The position numbers were made by a program, and so were the translations under genes. The notes beneath the pieces were generated by a model, which ran no database searches, was not told the DNA's origin, and saw only the letters and a program-made list of their open reading frames with translations. 12,178 nucleotides of DNA from CAYTTR01 sp964440805 (GTDB lineage Bacteria; Acidobacteriota; Aminicenantia; Aminicenantales; Aminicenantaceae): positions 1 through 12,178 of the forward strand of contig CAYTTR010000050.1 in NCBI GenBank assembly GCA_964440805.1. Direction: 5' to 3'. Below, piece by piece: positions 6,062 to 12,178 of this stretch (positions are counted from its first letter, which is position 1; each line of letters starts with the position of its first letter).

Positions 6062-6931
6062 ATGAACATAAAAATCACCGATAACATAAAAGAAAACCTT
6101 CTCAGCAATCTTCTCCCTTTTCTAAAGAATGCTCAAAAAGTAAAATTTGCGGTTGCCTTTGCCAAATTATCCGGCTTGAATCTCATCTTAGAAGATCTTC
6201 TTGCCTGTTTGAATAAGGGGGGACAAATTGAATTCCTTCTCGGCCTTGATTTCAGGACAACTGAACCGAAAGTACTAGAAATTATTCATTCTTTAATAAA
6301 AGAAGGTAAAAATATCCATTTGTTTTGCTACAGAGATATTTCTTATGGGGAAACCGCTATATATCATCCAAAACTATATTTCTTGCATTGTGGACCTAAT
6401 GCCTTTGTTTCCATTGGGTCATCCAACCTGACCTCAGGAGGCCTGCAGGATAACATAGAGATAAATACAATTCTTGAAGCTGAATCATCAGAAGAAATAA
6501 TCTCTGATATCCATGAAATTTACAATAGATTGAAATTTCACAAATCACGCTTTGAACCCAACTACGAGTACATCACTAATTATACTCGCATTTATGAAAT
6601 AACAAAGACAAAATCCGATATTGTTTTAAAAGATACAAAGGTCAAGGAAATGATAAGGGATTTAAAAGTAAAAGAGGAAAATCTACCTTCACCAAAGTTT
6701 TCTAAAAACGATCTTACAGGATGGCAAAAAATTGTCTTTGAAAGATTACCTGACAGTGAGTTCCAAACCAAAGATATTTATGTTTATAAAGATGAATTTC
6801 AGTCTGTTTATCCGGAAAACAAACATATTCCTGATAAAATAAGACAGGTTCTTCAACAGCTAAGGGATTTGGGCCTTTTGCAAGACCTAGGACGTGGCCG
6901 ATGGATTAAATCAGAACAACAAATCCTCTAA
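6062..6931 (+). CDS. PLD-fold nuclease with C-terminal winged-helix-like domain (BfiI/NgoFVII-like endonuclease candidate)
   Basis: A 289-residue cytoplasmic protein. Residues about 20-140 form a phospholipase D-type nuclease domain with a single catalytic half: HPKLYF gives His102 and Lys104, GSSNLTSGGL (119-128) gives Asn122, and NIEIN gives Glu133. From memory, the restriction enzyme BfiI uses His105, Lys107, Asn125 and Glu136, so all four spacings agree. One HxK motif per chain implies a dimer sharing one active site. Residues about 218-283 (GWQKIVFERLPDSEFQTKDI, later IPDKIRQVLQQLRDLGLL, then GRGRW) resemble the winged-helix domain at the end of DpnI and Dam-replacing proteins, a DNA reader. 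A role in DNA cleavage, possibly restriction, is inferred. No methyltransferase is present in the window. The gene is followed 12 bases later by a small acidic protein gene. It could instead be a general PLD-family DNA repair nuclease. Confidence 0.8.
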   Translation: MNIKITDNIKENLLSNLLPFLKNAQKVKFAVAFAKLSGLNLILEDLLACLNKGGQIEFLLGLDFRTTEPKVLEIIHSLIKEGKNIHLFCYRDISYGETAIYHPKLYFLHCGPNAFVSIGSSNLTSGGLQDNIEINTILEAESSEEIISDIHEIYNRLKFHKSRFEPNYEYITNYTRIYEITKTKSDIVLKDTKVKEMIRDLKVKEENLPSPKFSKNDLTGWQKIVFERLPDSEFQTKDIYVYKDEFQSVYPENKHIPDKIRQVLQQLRDLGLLQDLGRGRWIKSEQQIL

Positions 6932-6943
6932 AAGAGGGAAAAA

Positions 6944-7204
6944 ATGAATAAAGAAAATCATTATATTTTTCTTTCGCCTGAAGGTTTTACTTTTCATCCC
7001 GGTTCAGAGGCGGCCGAGCCGGACATCGAGAATCTCCAGGTTATCGGATTTGCCTACGGGGATTGCCCTGAAGCAGCTTTCTGTAAACTCCTTCGCAATA
7101 ATTCTTACCTTATTCACACCTCATTCGATGAACTAATCTGCCTTAAACTTGCAGAAGAGGCTGAAGAAGAGAAAAAATATTTTTATATTTCTGATTACAG
7201 ATGA
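6944..7204 (+). CDS. Small acidic protein of unknown function, partner of the PLD nuclease gene
   Basis: An 86-residue protein that I cannot assign to a named family. It starts 12 bases after the nuclease stop, with GAGGG at 6934-6938, five bases before the ATG, so the two genes are very likely one transcript. The sequence divides into a short N-terminal beta-like part (HYIFLSPEGFTFHP), a conserved-looking core (PDIENLQVIGFAYGDCPEAA, later SFDELICLKL) and an acidic tail (AEEAEEEKK). By count it has 16 acidic and 7 Lys/Arg residues. It has no signal peptide or membrane segment. The gene ends with TGA. Given the neighbour, it could control or inhibit the nuclease or act as a second subunit, but nothing in its sequence proves this. 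Confidence 0.75.
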   Translation: MNKENHYIFLSPEGFTFHPGSEAAEPDIENLQVIGFAYGDCPEAAFCKLLRNNSYLIHTSFDELICLKLAEEAEEEKKYFYISDYR

Positions 7205-7509
7205 GTTTTTAAGTAAATAACTATATCAAATCAATTATTTCATTCTTCATCATTCTCGCCCATATCCAATGAGCCAGGGCTCATATCATCATGGCCGCAA
7301 CTAAAATATCCAAACCTTATTCCCCATCCCCCTGAATTTTAACAATTTATTGACAAAGTTTTTACAAATCCATGACAATTTTTATTCCCTTCCGGTCTAT
7401 TTTTTAGACAGATAGAATAAGGGGTGATGGGATGAAGGCGGAAAAAAGCGGCGCCAGTGCCGCCTTAATTCTTTCTCATGCAACCATCGCCACTCAATAG
7501 GAGGAAAAA
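7205..7509. other. Intergenic region upstream of the beta-barrel gene, with palindrome and stem-loop
   Basis: Contains a perfect short palindrome, ATGAGCC-AG-GGCTCAT, at 7269-7284. There is also a TTGACA at 7350-7355 without a good -10 box at the right distance. A stem-loop pairs AAGGCGG (7435-7441) with CCGCCTT (7460-7466), 43 bases before the ATG of the beta-barrel gene. No T-run follows the stem, so it is more likely a leader structure than a terminator. No gene is seen. Confidence 0.5.
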
Positions 7510-8094
7510 ATGAATAAAGCATTATGTTTCCTTTCTTTGGCTGTGTTTTTTTTGGCTGTTGCTTCCGCCGGAAATGCTCAGATTCTTTCTGGTAAAAGAT
7601 TCGAGTTCTCTATAGCAGCTGCTTATTTGGACACCAAAGACGCTGATTACGACGAATCATCGAACATCTTAAATGTTCCTTTAAGACTTTGAATTTTTGT
7701 TTACAAAGGATTGGAGATCGAACCGGAATTATTGCTGACGGTTCCAGATGAAAGCGAGGACACAGGCTATATGATCATGCTCAATCTCGCCTACAATTTT
7801 CAGGTATCGGACAAAATGCTCCTTTTCGTTCTTGGAAGAGCCGGTTATGGAAACGGGCCCAGTTATCTCACCTTTGTTATGGACTGGGACATGGGTGTTT
7901 CTGCGTATAATTTCGGAGCAGGGTTTAAGTATTTTGTAGGAAACTCGGCTGCTGTTTGTATTGAATACCGGTATATAAAGTTTTCAGGGGAGGAAACAAG
8001 AACTTATTCATGGGGAGACTACACAGTAACCTACGAAGATACGGTAGACCGCAGGGATCATAATATTTCGATGGGAGTATCCATTTTCTTTTAA
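7510..8094 (+). pseudogene. Outer-membrane beta-barrel protein, interrupted by one in-frame TGA
   Basis: The reading frame runs 194 positions with a single stop, TGA at 7690-7692 (after LNVPLRL), and continues in the same frame with IFVYKGLEIEPELLLTV. The N-terminus is a clear signal peptide (MNKALCFLSLAVFFLAVASA, then GNAQ). Alternating hydrophobic strands follow (GYMIMLNLAYNF, MLLFVLGRAGYG, YNFGAGFKYF, AAVCIEYRYIKF). The last strand, NISMGVSIFF, ends in Phe, as outer-membrane barrels recognised by the BAM complex do. The size and strand pattern fit a small porin-like or OmpW/OMP_b-brl type barrel. Restoring the stop needs one base change, for example TGA to GGA (Gly). AGGAGG at 7499-7504 lies five bases before the ATG. 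The break may be a recent mutation or a sequencing error. Confidence 0.8.
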
Positions 8095-8130
8095 AAATTA
8101 GGAACACCGATTAGAAGTCCTATTGTCGTT

Positions 8131-8636
8131 TCATAATAGATAAGATTCCCATTCTTTTATCTTCTTATAGCATTCTTTTCTTGGTAACCATGGATTAATT
8201 TCCATTAATTCTTTTAATTTCTTAGTGGCTTCTGGCATAGTGATCTCTTCTTCTAATATCAACTGGTCAAATACCCACAAAATCCCATGAACTTCTAACC
8301 CTTGCTCAGAGGCTGATTTTTTTAGCTTCTCATCATTTGTTAAAGCATTGCAGATAATCTTTTGCATAACCAAAAACAAGAACAGTCTGCTAATGAAAGA
8401 GGAGGATTATCTGATTTTATCTTTAACACCTCTTCAAACTCTTCCTCAGAACATCTATGAATAGCAATCAACTCCTTATCAATATATATCTTAAATCTTT
8501 CTGTTTCCTCCCCTTTGATTTCAGCACATACAAAATCAGTAGTATGCATGTCAAACGGAAGGTGAAAAAATCCATCTGATAAATTTACTTTCAATAAATC
8601 AATTAAAATACATGCATCATTAACGACAATTCTCAT
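8131..8636 (-). pseudogene. PIN-domain toxin with single-base frameshift
   Basis: PIN-domain ribonuclease, the toxin half of a type II toxin-antitoxin pair. The first frame (8636 down to 8340) has the N-terminal strand and first catalytic Asp, MRIVVNDACILIDLLK (Asp7, Asp13), and the late acidic motif SLADCSCF. The continuing frame (to 8131) holds QKIICNALTNDEKLKKSASE and QGLEVHGILWVFDQLI, the end of a PIN fold of the DUF3368-like kind. Adding one T to the T5 run (plus-strand A5, 8372-8376) joins them as DCSCFLVMQKII and gives a normal protein of about 168 residues. The ATG overlaps the antitoxin stop in ATGA (8633-8636), so translation is coupled. As read, the toxin is inactive, unless the indel is a sequencing error or slippage restores the frame. 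Confidence 0.85.
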
Positions 8637-9688
8637 CCAACAGCCTGAATATTCATGGTGAATTCCGAAAGGCTCATATTTGCTAATTCTGCAGCTCTAC
8701 TTAAAGTTATTATCCCCTCACTTACAGCATAATGTAGAAGCTGCCGGAAACGAATCGACTCCTCCTTCCTAGTGTAATCTACTGGTTCTCTTTTGTTCCA
8801 TCCTTTTTGGTTTATCATTTCCCGGAATCTCCGGTAATAAAATTCTGAAACAACACCCAGCATATGGGCCCTTTTAACAATTGCCTGCATGGAAATGCCG
8901 TATAATTTTTTTATTTCCCCCAATTCCCATAAAGTTATTTGTTCTCTTTTCTTTCTTAATTCTTTTTCTAAAATTTCTTTTGGTAAAAGGAAAGCTCCCG
9001 CAAAGGTATGACAAAGTTTCTCTCTATGAGATTTCTTTGGTAACCTGCATAGAATATGAGCCAATTCATGAGCAGCAGTAAAACGTATTCGATCCGGAGA
9101 GAGCGATTTATTTATAACAATAACCTGAATATCTCCTACTTTAGCAGAGAGTCCGTCAAAATCATCAATATTTTTAACTTCATAGACTTTTATCCCATGT
9201 TCCTCAAGAAGCTCAAGTAGATTCACAATTGGGGCAAGACCTAACTTCCATGAATTTCTTAGCTTCAACACTGCTTTTTCCACATCTTCCAGGGAGTTGA
9301 TAGAATAATTTAGCAACGGATTAACAAATTTTTCCTTTATTCCTACTAACTCTTCCAATTCCATATAACGCTCCAGGAAATCAATTGTTCTCTGTTTCAA
9401 TGATTCAACATTTTTTGCAGGAAGCTTTGCTCTTTTACGAAACTGCATATTTGATAATTTTATGGAAGCCGGCCGGAAAAAGTACTCCGGTTTTACGTCC
9501 AAAGCAGAAGCTAAACTTATAACTATCTGACTCGAAGGCTTCATTATACCCCTCTCATACTTGCTGATTGCTTGTTTAGTTACGATTCCTCCCGCTTTAT
9601 TAACAAGCTCATCCATACTCAATCCGGCCATTTTTCGAGCTGATTTCAATCTATTACCAAAAGCATCAAGGCATTTGTTTCTGTTCAT
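8633..9688 (-). CDS. XRE-family regulator with ImmA/IrrE metallopeptidase domain, antitoxin of a PIN toxin
   Basis: A 351-residue antitoxin/repressor of the COG2856 type. Residues about 10-68 are an XRE helix-turn-helix (LKSARKMAGLSMDELVNKAG and TKQAISKYERG). Residues about 150-260 are an ImmA/IrrE-type zinc metallopeptidase domain with HELAH at 207-211 (in TAAHELAHIL) and HTFAGAFLLP at 227-236, where His227 or Glu223 may be the third ligand. The C-terminus (SEGIITLSRAAELANMSLSE, about 325-344) is a further helix-turn-helix like that of UPF0175 antitoxins, a family known to pair with DUF3368-type PIN toxins. AGGGAGG lies just before the ATG. It is the first gene of an operon and overlaps the PIN toxin gene by four bases. 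It probably represses its own promoter through the inverted repeat at 9716-9751. It appears complete. Confidence 0.88.
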   Translation of the reverse strand: MNRNKCLDAFGNRLKSARKMAGLSMDELVNKAGGIVTKQAISKYERGIMKPSSQIVISLASALDVKPEYFFRPASIKLSNMQFRKRAKLPAKNVESLKQRTIDFLERYMELEELVGIKEKFVNPLLNYSINSLEDVEKAVLKLRNSWKLGLAPIVNLLELLEEHGIKVYEVKNIDDFDGLSAKVGDIQVIVINKSLSPDRIRFTAAHELAHILCRLPKKSHREKLCHTFAGAFLLPKEILEKELRKKREQITLWELGEIKKLYGISMQAIVKRAHMLGVVSEFYYRRFREMINQKGWNKREPVDYTRKEESIRFRQLLHYAVSEGIITLSRAAELANMSLSEFTMNIQAVG

Positions 9689-9715
9689 GCTCCCTCCCTT
9701 TTTTCACTTTTATTT

Positions 9716-9751
9716 GTTGACAATATACATTTTATTTCTGTTTTTGTCAAC
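9716..9751. promoter_or_regulatory. Operator-like inverted repeat over the antitoxin promoter
   Basis: GTTGACAA (9716-9723) and TTGTCAAC (9744-9751) form a perfect eight-base inverted repeat with a 20-base spacer. One arm contains the minus-strand -35 box and the other overlaps the downstream edge of the -10 box. A dimeric XRE regulator bound here would block RNA polymerase, which fits autorepression by the adjacent gene. Confidence 0.6.
9722..9750 (-). promoter_or_regulatory. Promoter of the XRE-IrrE/PIN operon
   Basis: On the minus strand, TTGACA (9750-9745, perfect -35) and TATATT (9727-9722, five of six -10 bases) are separated by exactly 17 bases. The start codon at 9688 follows after about 34 bases, with a strong AGGGAGG ribosome binding site. 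Confidence 0.75.
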
Positions 9752-10048
9752 TTAAATAAGATTGTTCATAAAAAATATGCAGTTGAAAATTAGAAAATGT
9801 TCCCGCTTTTTGTTTTGGATATAGAGTTAATATCTGCTGGGAATCGGCAATGGTCCCCATTTTCTACATAATCCCTAAAAAATTTCAGGAAAGCCCCGCT
9901 CAGGGTTTATATTAAGTTGACTGGAGTTGTTTTTTGCGTGTATGATGGACAGCTCAATGATTCAAAAAGGCCTCCCTTTCAGAATTAACCTCAACAGCAA
10001 ATGAAAATATCCCGTTTTCTTAACTTATATTTTTTAAGGAGTTAAAAA
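9752..10048. other. Divergent intergenic region between the toxin-antitoxin operon and the dipeptidase gene
   Basis: Holds no gene. At about 9850-9862 the minus strand reads AAAATGGGGACCATTGCC, a possible very degenerate member of the GGKGACAGTTCACC repeat family. The dipeptidase promoter lies at 9917-9946, and a clear AAGGAG ribosome binding site is at 10036-10041. Confidence 0.45.
9917..9946 (+). promoter_or_regulatory. Promoter upstream of the dipeptidase gene
   Basis: TTGACT (9917-9922), an 18-base spacer and TATGAT (9941-9946) match sigma-70 boxes with one mismatch each. Transcription would start near 9953, leaving a leader of about 95 bases. Confidence 0.65.
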
Positions 10049-11818
10049 ATGCATTTTAAAAGAGCCCTGGTATTTATTGGTATTCTCAGCCTGGCACTGG
10101 GGATAGTAAGTGCATTCATCTTCCAATCACCGGATAGCGAAAAAGAAGTTCTCAGTGGTTTTGAATACTGGGAAGGATGCACATCCATTCTGGTGGGAAA
10201 AAAGGCTTCCACTGATGGTTCCACCATGACCACCCACACCTGCGACTGCGGGGTGTGTGACTGGACCTTCCGGTTCGTTCCGGCAGCTGACCACAAAGAA
10301 GGAGATGTCCGCAAGATCTACCATATCAATCAGTATAAAACCTGGTATCCGGAAGAAGGAGTCAAATGGGAAAGATACAAAGACGATTATACAGGGCTGG
10401 ATATTCCTCAGGTTCCCCATACCTATGCCTACATCCACGGCATGTTCGGCTACATGAATGAAAACCAGGTCGCCCTGGGAGAGTCCACCATCGGCTGTCA
10501 GCCTAAGATGAGAAATCCCACCCCATCCGCCAAGTTCGATATCACCATGCTGACTCTAATCGCTATGGAAAGAGCTAAAACAGCAAGAGAAGCCATCCGC
10601 ATCATGGGAGACCTGGCTACCACCTACGGTTACGGATTCAATGACAAAGGGGAAATGCTGGCTGTTTCAGACCCGGGCGAAGTCTGGATCTTCGAGATCA
10701 TGCCGGTAGGCCCTCTCTGGACACCTGAAAGTGGAAAACCCGGTGCAGTCTGGTGCGCCCAGCGCATACCGGATGACCATGTCAGTGTTTGTCCCAATGA
10801 ATCACGGATTGGTGAAATCGACCTGAATAACAAAGATTATTTCATGGCTTCTTCCAACGCCGTCTCCTATGCCGTTGATAACGGATATTATGATCCGGAA
10901 ATCGGAGAGCCGTTTTCCTGGAAAAGAGCCTACTCTCCCACTCAAGGAAGTGCTTTGAGCACCCAAGGAAGAAGAGGACGTCTGTGGCGCTTCTTCAACC
11001 TGGTTGCCCCTTCCCTTGAGCTGGGACCTGATACAGAAAGCATGGATCTTCCTTTTTCTGTAAAACCGGACAAAAAACTTTCCGTCCAAGATGTAATGGC
11101 CATAACAAGGGATAAATACCAGGGTGCATTGTTCGATCCGACCGATGGAATAAAAGGAGGTCCTTTTGCCAACCCCAATTATTACAGAGGGTTCCAGGTA
11201 GACGATCAGAGATACAACGGACCGCGGTGTATTTGCGTCAACAACGTGGAATACACCACCATTACCCAATGCCGCGATTGGCTGTCTGATCCCATAGGCG
11301 GGATTATATGGCTGGCCTTCGGAGCCCAGGATACAGCTTGTTATATGCCTCTGTACTGTGGAGTTACAGAACTTCCTGAGTCCTTCCAGGTAGGCGACCA
11401 TTATGTGTTTAATAGAGATTCGGCCCGATGGGCATCAGATTATGTTGACTTTCATACCCAAGTTGTCTACTCCTATGCCATTGAAGACGTCAAAAAGGCT
11501 CAGGAAAAATGGGAAGGTATTGCTTTTCAGAGCATTCCCATTATAGATAAAGCAGCCTCAGAACTTTACCGGGAGAACCCTGGTAAAGCACGGCAGTTCC
11601 TCACTGATTTTTCAATCAACCATGCCAATTCTGTGGTCAATGCCTGGTGGAAGCTGGGGGATGACCTTCTGGTCAAGTACAACCACTTCCGCATCTATAA
11701 CCCGGAGACTCGAAAAGCAGGCCGTGTGCAAACCCCGGAATGGTGGAACAGAGCTGTAATTGAGAAGGACAACCTCACCCCCTACACACCACCAACCCCT
11801 TCAGCTAAAAAAGAATAA
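10049..11818 (+). CDS. Exported C69 family dipeptidase
   Basis: A 589-residue N-terminal-nucleophile peptidase of family C69 (PF03577, PepD-type dipeptidases), which cleaves dipeptides with broad specificity. The catalytic Cys is Cys44 in GCTSILVGKKASTDGST. Family members mature by removal of everything before this Cys, so residues 1-43 act as signal plus propeptide. The segment MHFKRALVFIGILSLALGIV is a signal peptide or anchor, so the enzyme probably acts in the periplasm or outside the cell. Other family features are MFGYMNENQVALGEST, MERAKTAREAIRIMGDLA (a helix typical of the family), GEVWIFEIMP and SNAVSYAV. It is slightly longer than cytoplasmic PepD proteins (about 470 residues), mainly at the two ends. 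AAGGAG lies seven bases before the ATG. It appears to be transcribed alone and intact. It would supply amino acids from peptides. Confidence 0.93.
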   Translation: MHFKRALVFIGILSLALGIVSAFIFQSPDSEKEVLSGFEYWEGCTSILVGKKASTDGSTMTTHTCDCGVCDWTFRFVPAADHKEGDVRKIYHINQYKTWYPEEGVKWERYKDDYTGLDIPQVPHTYAYIHGMFGYMNENQVALGESTIGCQPKMRNPTPSAKFDITMLTLIAMERAKTAREAIRIMGDLATTYGYGFNDKGEMLAVSDPGEVWIFEIMPVGPLWTPESGKPGAVWCAQRIPDDHVSVCPNESRIGEIDLNNKDYFMASSNAVSYAVDNGYYDPEIGEPFSWKRAYSPTQGSALSTQGRRGRLWRFFNLVAPSLELGPDTESMDLPFSVKPDKKLSVQDVMAITRDKYQGALFDPTDGIKGGPFANPNYYRGFQVDDQRYNGPRCICVNNVEYTTITQCRDWLSDPIGGIIWLAFGAQDTACYMPLYCGVTELPESFQVGDHYVFNRDSARWASDYVDFHTQVVYSYAIEDVKKAQEKWEGIAFQSIPIIDKAASELYRENPGKARQFLTDFSINHANSVVNAWWKLGDDLLVKYNHFRIYNPETRKAGRVQTPEWWNRAVIEKDNLTPYTPPTPSAKKE

Positions 11819-11850
11819 AAAAGCAGGCTGAATAAAACAAGGAAAAACGA

Positions 11851-11913
11851 GGGACAGTTTATCTATTTAAACTGAGGCAGAACTAAGGACGGTTTATCTA
11901 TTCGCCTTATTTT
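11851..11913 (+). repeat. Two tandem degenerate copies of the GGKGACAGTTCACC repeat
   Basis: GGGACAGTTTATCTATTTAA at 11851-11870 and AGGACGGTTTATCTATTCGC at 11886-11905 (followed by CTTATTTT) repeat each other about 35 bases apart. Both resemble the copy at 2690-2655 (GGGACAGTTCACCTATTTAC, then CTTATTTT). They lie just after the dipeptidase stop and before the PhzF-family gene. Confidence 0.6.
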
Positions 11914-11915
11914 CC

Positions 11916-11921
11916 TATAAT
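11916..11921 (+). promoter_or_regulatory. Possible -10 box of the PhzF-family gene
   Basis: TATAAT, immediately after the second degenerate repeat and about 26 bases before the ATG. A matching -35 box is weak (TTTATC, 17 bases upstream, inside the repeat). Confidence 0.35.
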
Positions 11922-11946
11922 ATTTCTAAAAAAGGAGTGCAGAAAG

Positions 11947-12178
11947 ATGAAAATTCCATTTTTTCAAGTCGATGCTTTTTCAAGGAAAGTATTCGGAGGC
12001 AATCCGGCTGCCGTCTGTGTTCTTGAATCATGGTTAGCCGATGAGGTGCTTCAATCTATTGCTGCCGAGAATAATCTATCGGAAACAGCTTTTCTTGTGC
12101 CCAAAGAAAAGGGAAAATACGGGCTTAGGTGGTTTACTCCTTCTGTCGAAGTCGATCTCTGCGGCCATGCTACCCTGG
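11947..12178 (+). CDS. PhzF family isomerase/epimerase, N-terminal part (runs off the window)
   Basis: The first 77 residues of a PhzF-like protein, a diaminopimelate-epimerase-fold family that includes the phenazine-pathway isomerase and many uncharacterised enzymes. Diagnostic sequence includes IPFFQVDAFSRKVFGGNPAA (3-22), IAAENNLSETAFLVP (38-52), with the family's catalytic Glu expected at Glu46 in NLSETAF, and RWFTPSVEVDLCGHATL (61-77). AAGGAG at 11932-11937 precedes the ATG by nine bases. The full protein is usually 260-300 residues, so about a quarter is visible. No phenazine genes accompany it here, so a role in phenazine synthesis should not be assumed. Confidence 0.92.
   Translation, partial: MKIPFFQVDAFSRKVFGGNPAAVCVLESWLADEVLQSIAAENNLSETAFLVPKEKGKYGLRWFTPSVEVDLCGHATL

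Noticed and set aside
5869..6108. 79-codon minus-strand frame over the start of the PLD nuclease gene
   Set aside because: It overlaps the nuclease start and promoter on the other strand, and its composition is the Phe/Ile/Lys-rich pattern of AT-rich shadow sequence.
7690..7692. TGA recoded as Gly or Trp (alternative genetic code)
   Set aside because: Several genes in the window end properly in TGA (7202-7204, 4160-4162, 8633-8635), so TGA works as a stop here.
8098..8125. Weak bidirectional terminator (TAGGA/TCCTA arms) between the barrel and PIN genes
   Set aside because: Only five base pairs with a long loop and low GC; not strong enough to call.
10802..11401. 199-codon minus-strand frame inside the dipeptidase gene
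   Set aside because: Antisense shadow of the C69 peptidase gene; no recognisable protein features.
1..12178. CRISPR array, tRNA or rRNA genes
   Set aside because: No regularly spaced identical repeats, and no tRNA-like cloverleaf or rRNA sequence was recognised on reading; the repeats present are dispersed or paired at long distance.

Overview
The window looks like a piece of a draft or metagenome-derived bacterial chromosome. It is AT-rich overall, contains a 10-N assembly gap, and probably comes from a bacterium with an outer membrane: there is a signal-peptide beta-barrel protein ending in Phe, and there are two exported hydrolases. The secreted acetamidase/formamidase-like enzyme, the exported C69 dipeptidase and the amidohydrolase remnant suggest a peptide- or amide-scavenging heterotroph. 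A lineage such as Candidatus Aminicenantes is possible, but that is a low-confidence guess.

Layout. 1-347 holds nothing convincing. 348-878 (minus) is a 5'-truncated amidohydrolase pseudogene with an in-frame TAG. 1131-2165 (plus) is a secreted acetamidase/formamidase-family gene lying between two 104-bp direct repeats (855-958 and 2167-2270, 82/104 identical by hand count). 2333-2602 (plus) is a TIGR04076-type small protein and 2726-3238 (plus) a GNAT acetyltransferase. 3239-5400 is a decayed island. It carries an AbiE toxin-antitoxin operon on the minus strand, with an apparently intact antitoxin and a toxin that has lost its middle, followed by an ABC-ATPase remnant, all bracketed by a 76-bp direct repeat (3453-3528 and 5320-5395). 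5396-6061 is mostly non-coding. 6062-7204 (plus) is a two-gene unit: a PLD-fold nuclease whose catalytic residues are spaced like those of BfiI and which ends in a winged-helix-like domain, plus a small acidic protein. 7510-8094 (plus) is a beta-barrel gene broken by one TGA. 8131-9688 (minus) is a second toxin-antitoxin unit (XRE-ImmA/IrrE antitoxin and PIN toxin) whose toxin carries a one-base frameshift in an A5/T5 run. 10049-11818 (plus) is an exported C69 dipeptidase. 11947 to the window end (plus) is the start of a PhzF-family gene.

Two themes connect the window. First, many loci are broken (amidohydrolase, AbiEii, ABC ATPase, beta-barrel, PIN), while their partner or flanking genes look intact. 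Second, a short intergenic repeat with core GGKGACAGTTCACC recurs in degenerate form between genes, often directly after a stop codon. The most interesting candidates for new biology are the BfiI-like nuclease with its acidic partner gene, and the repeat family that brackets single genes and carries extended -10 promoters.
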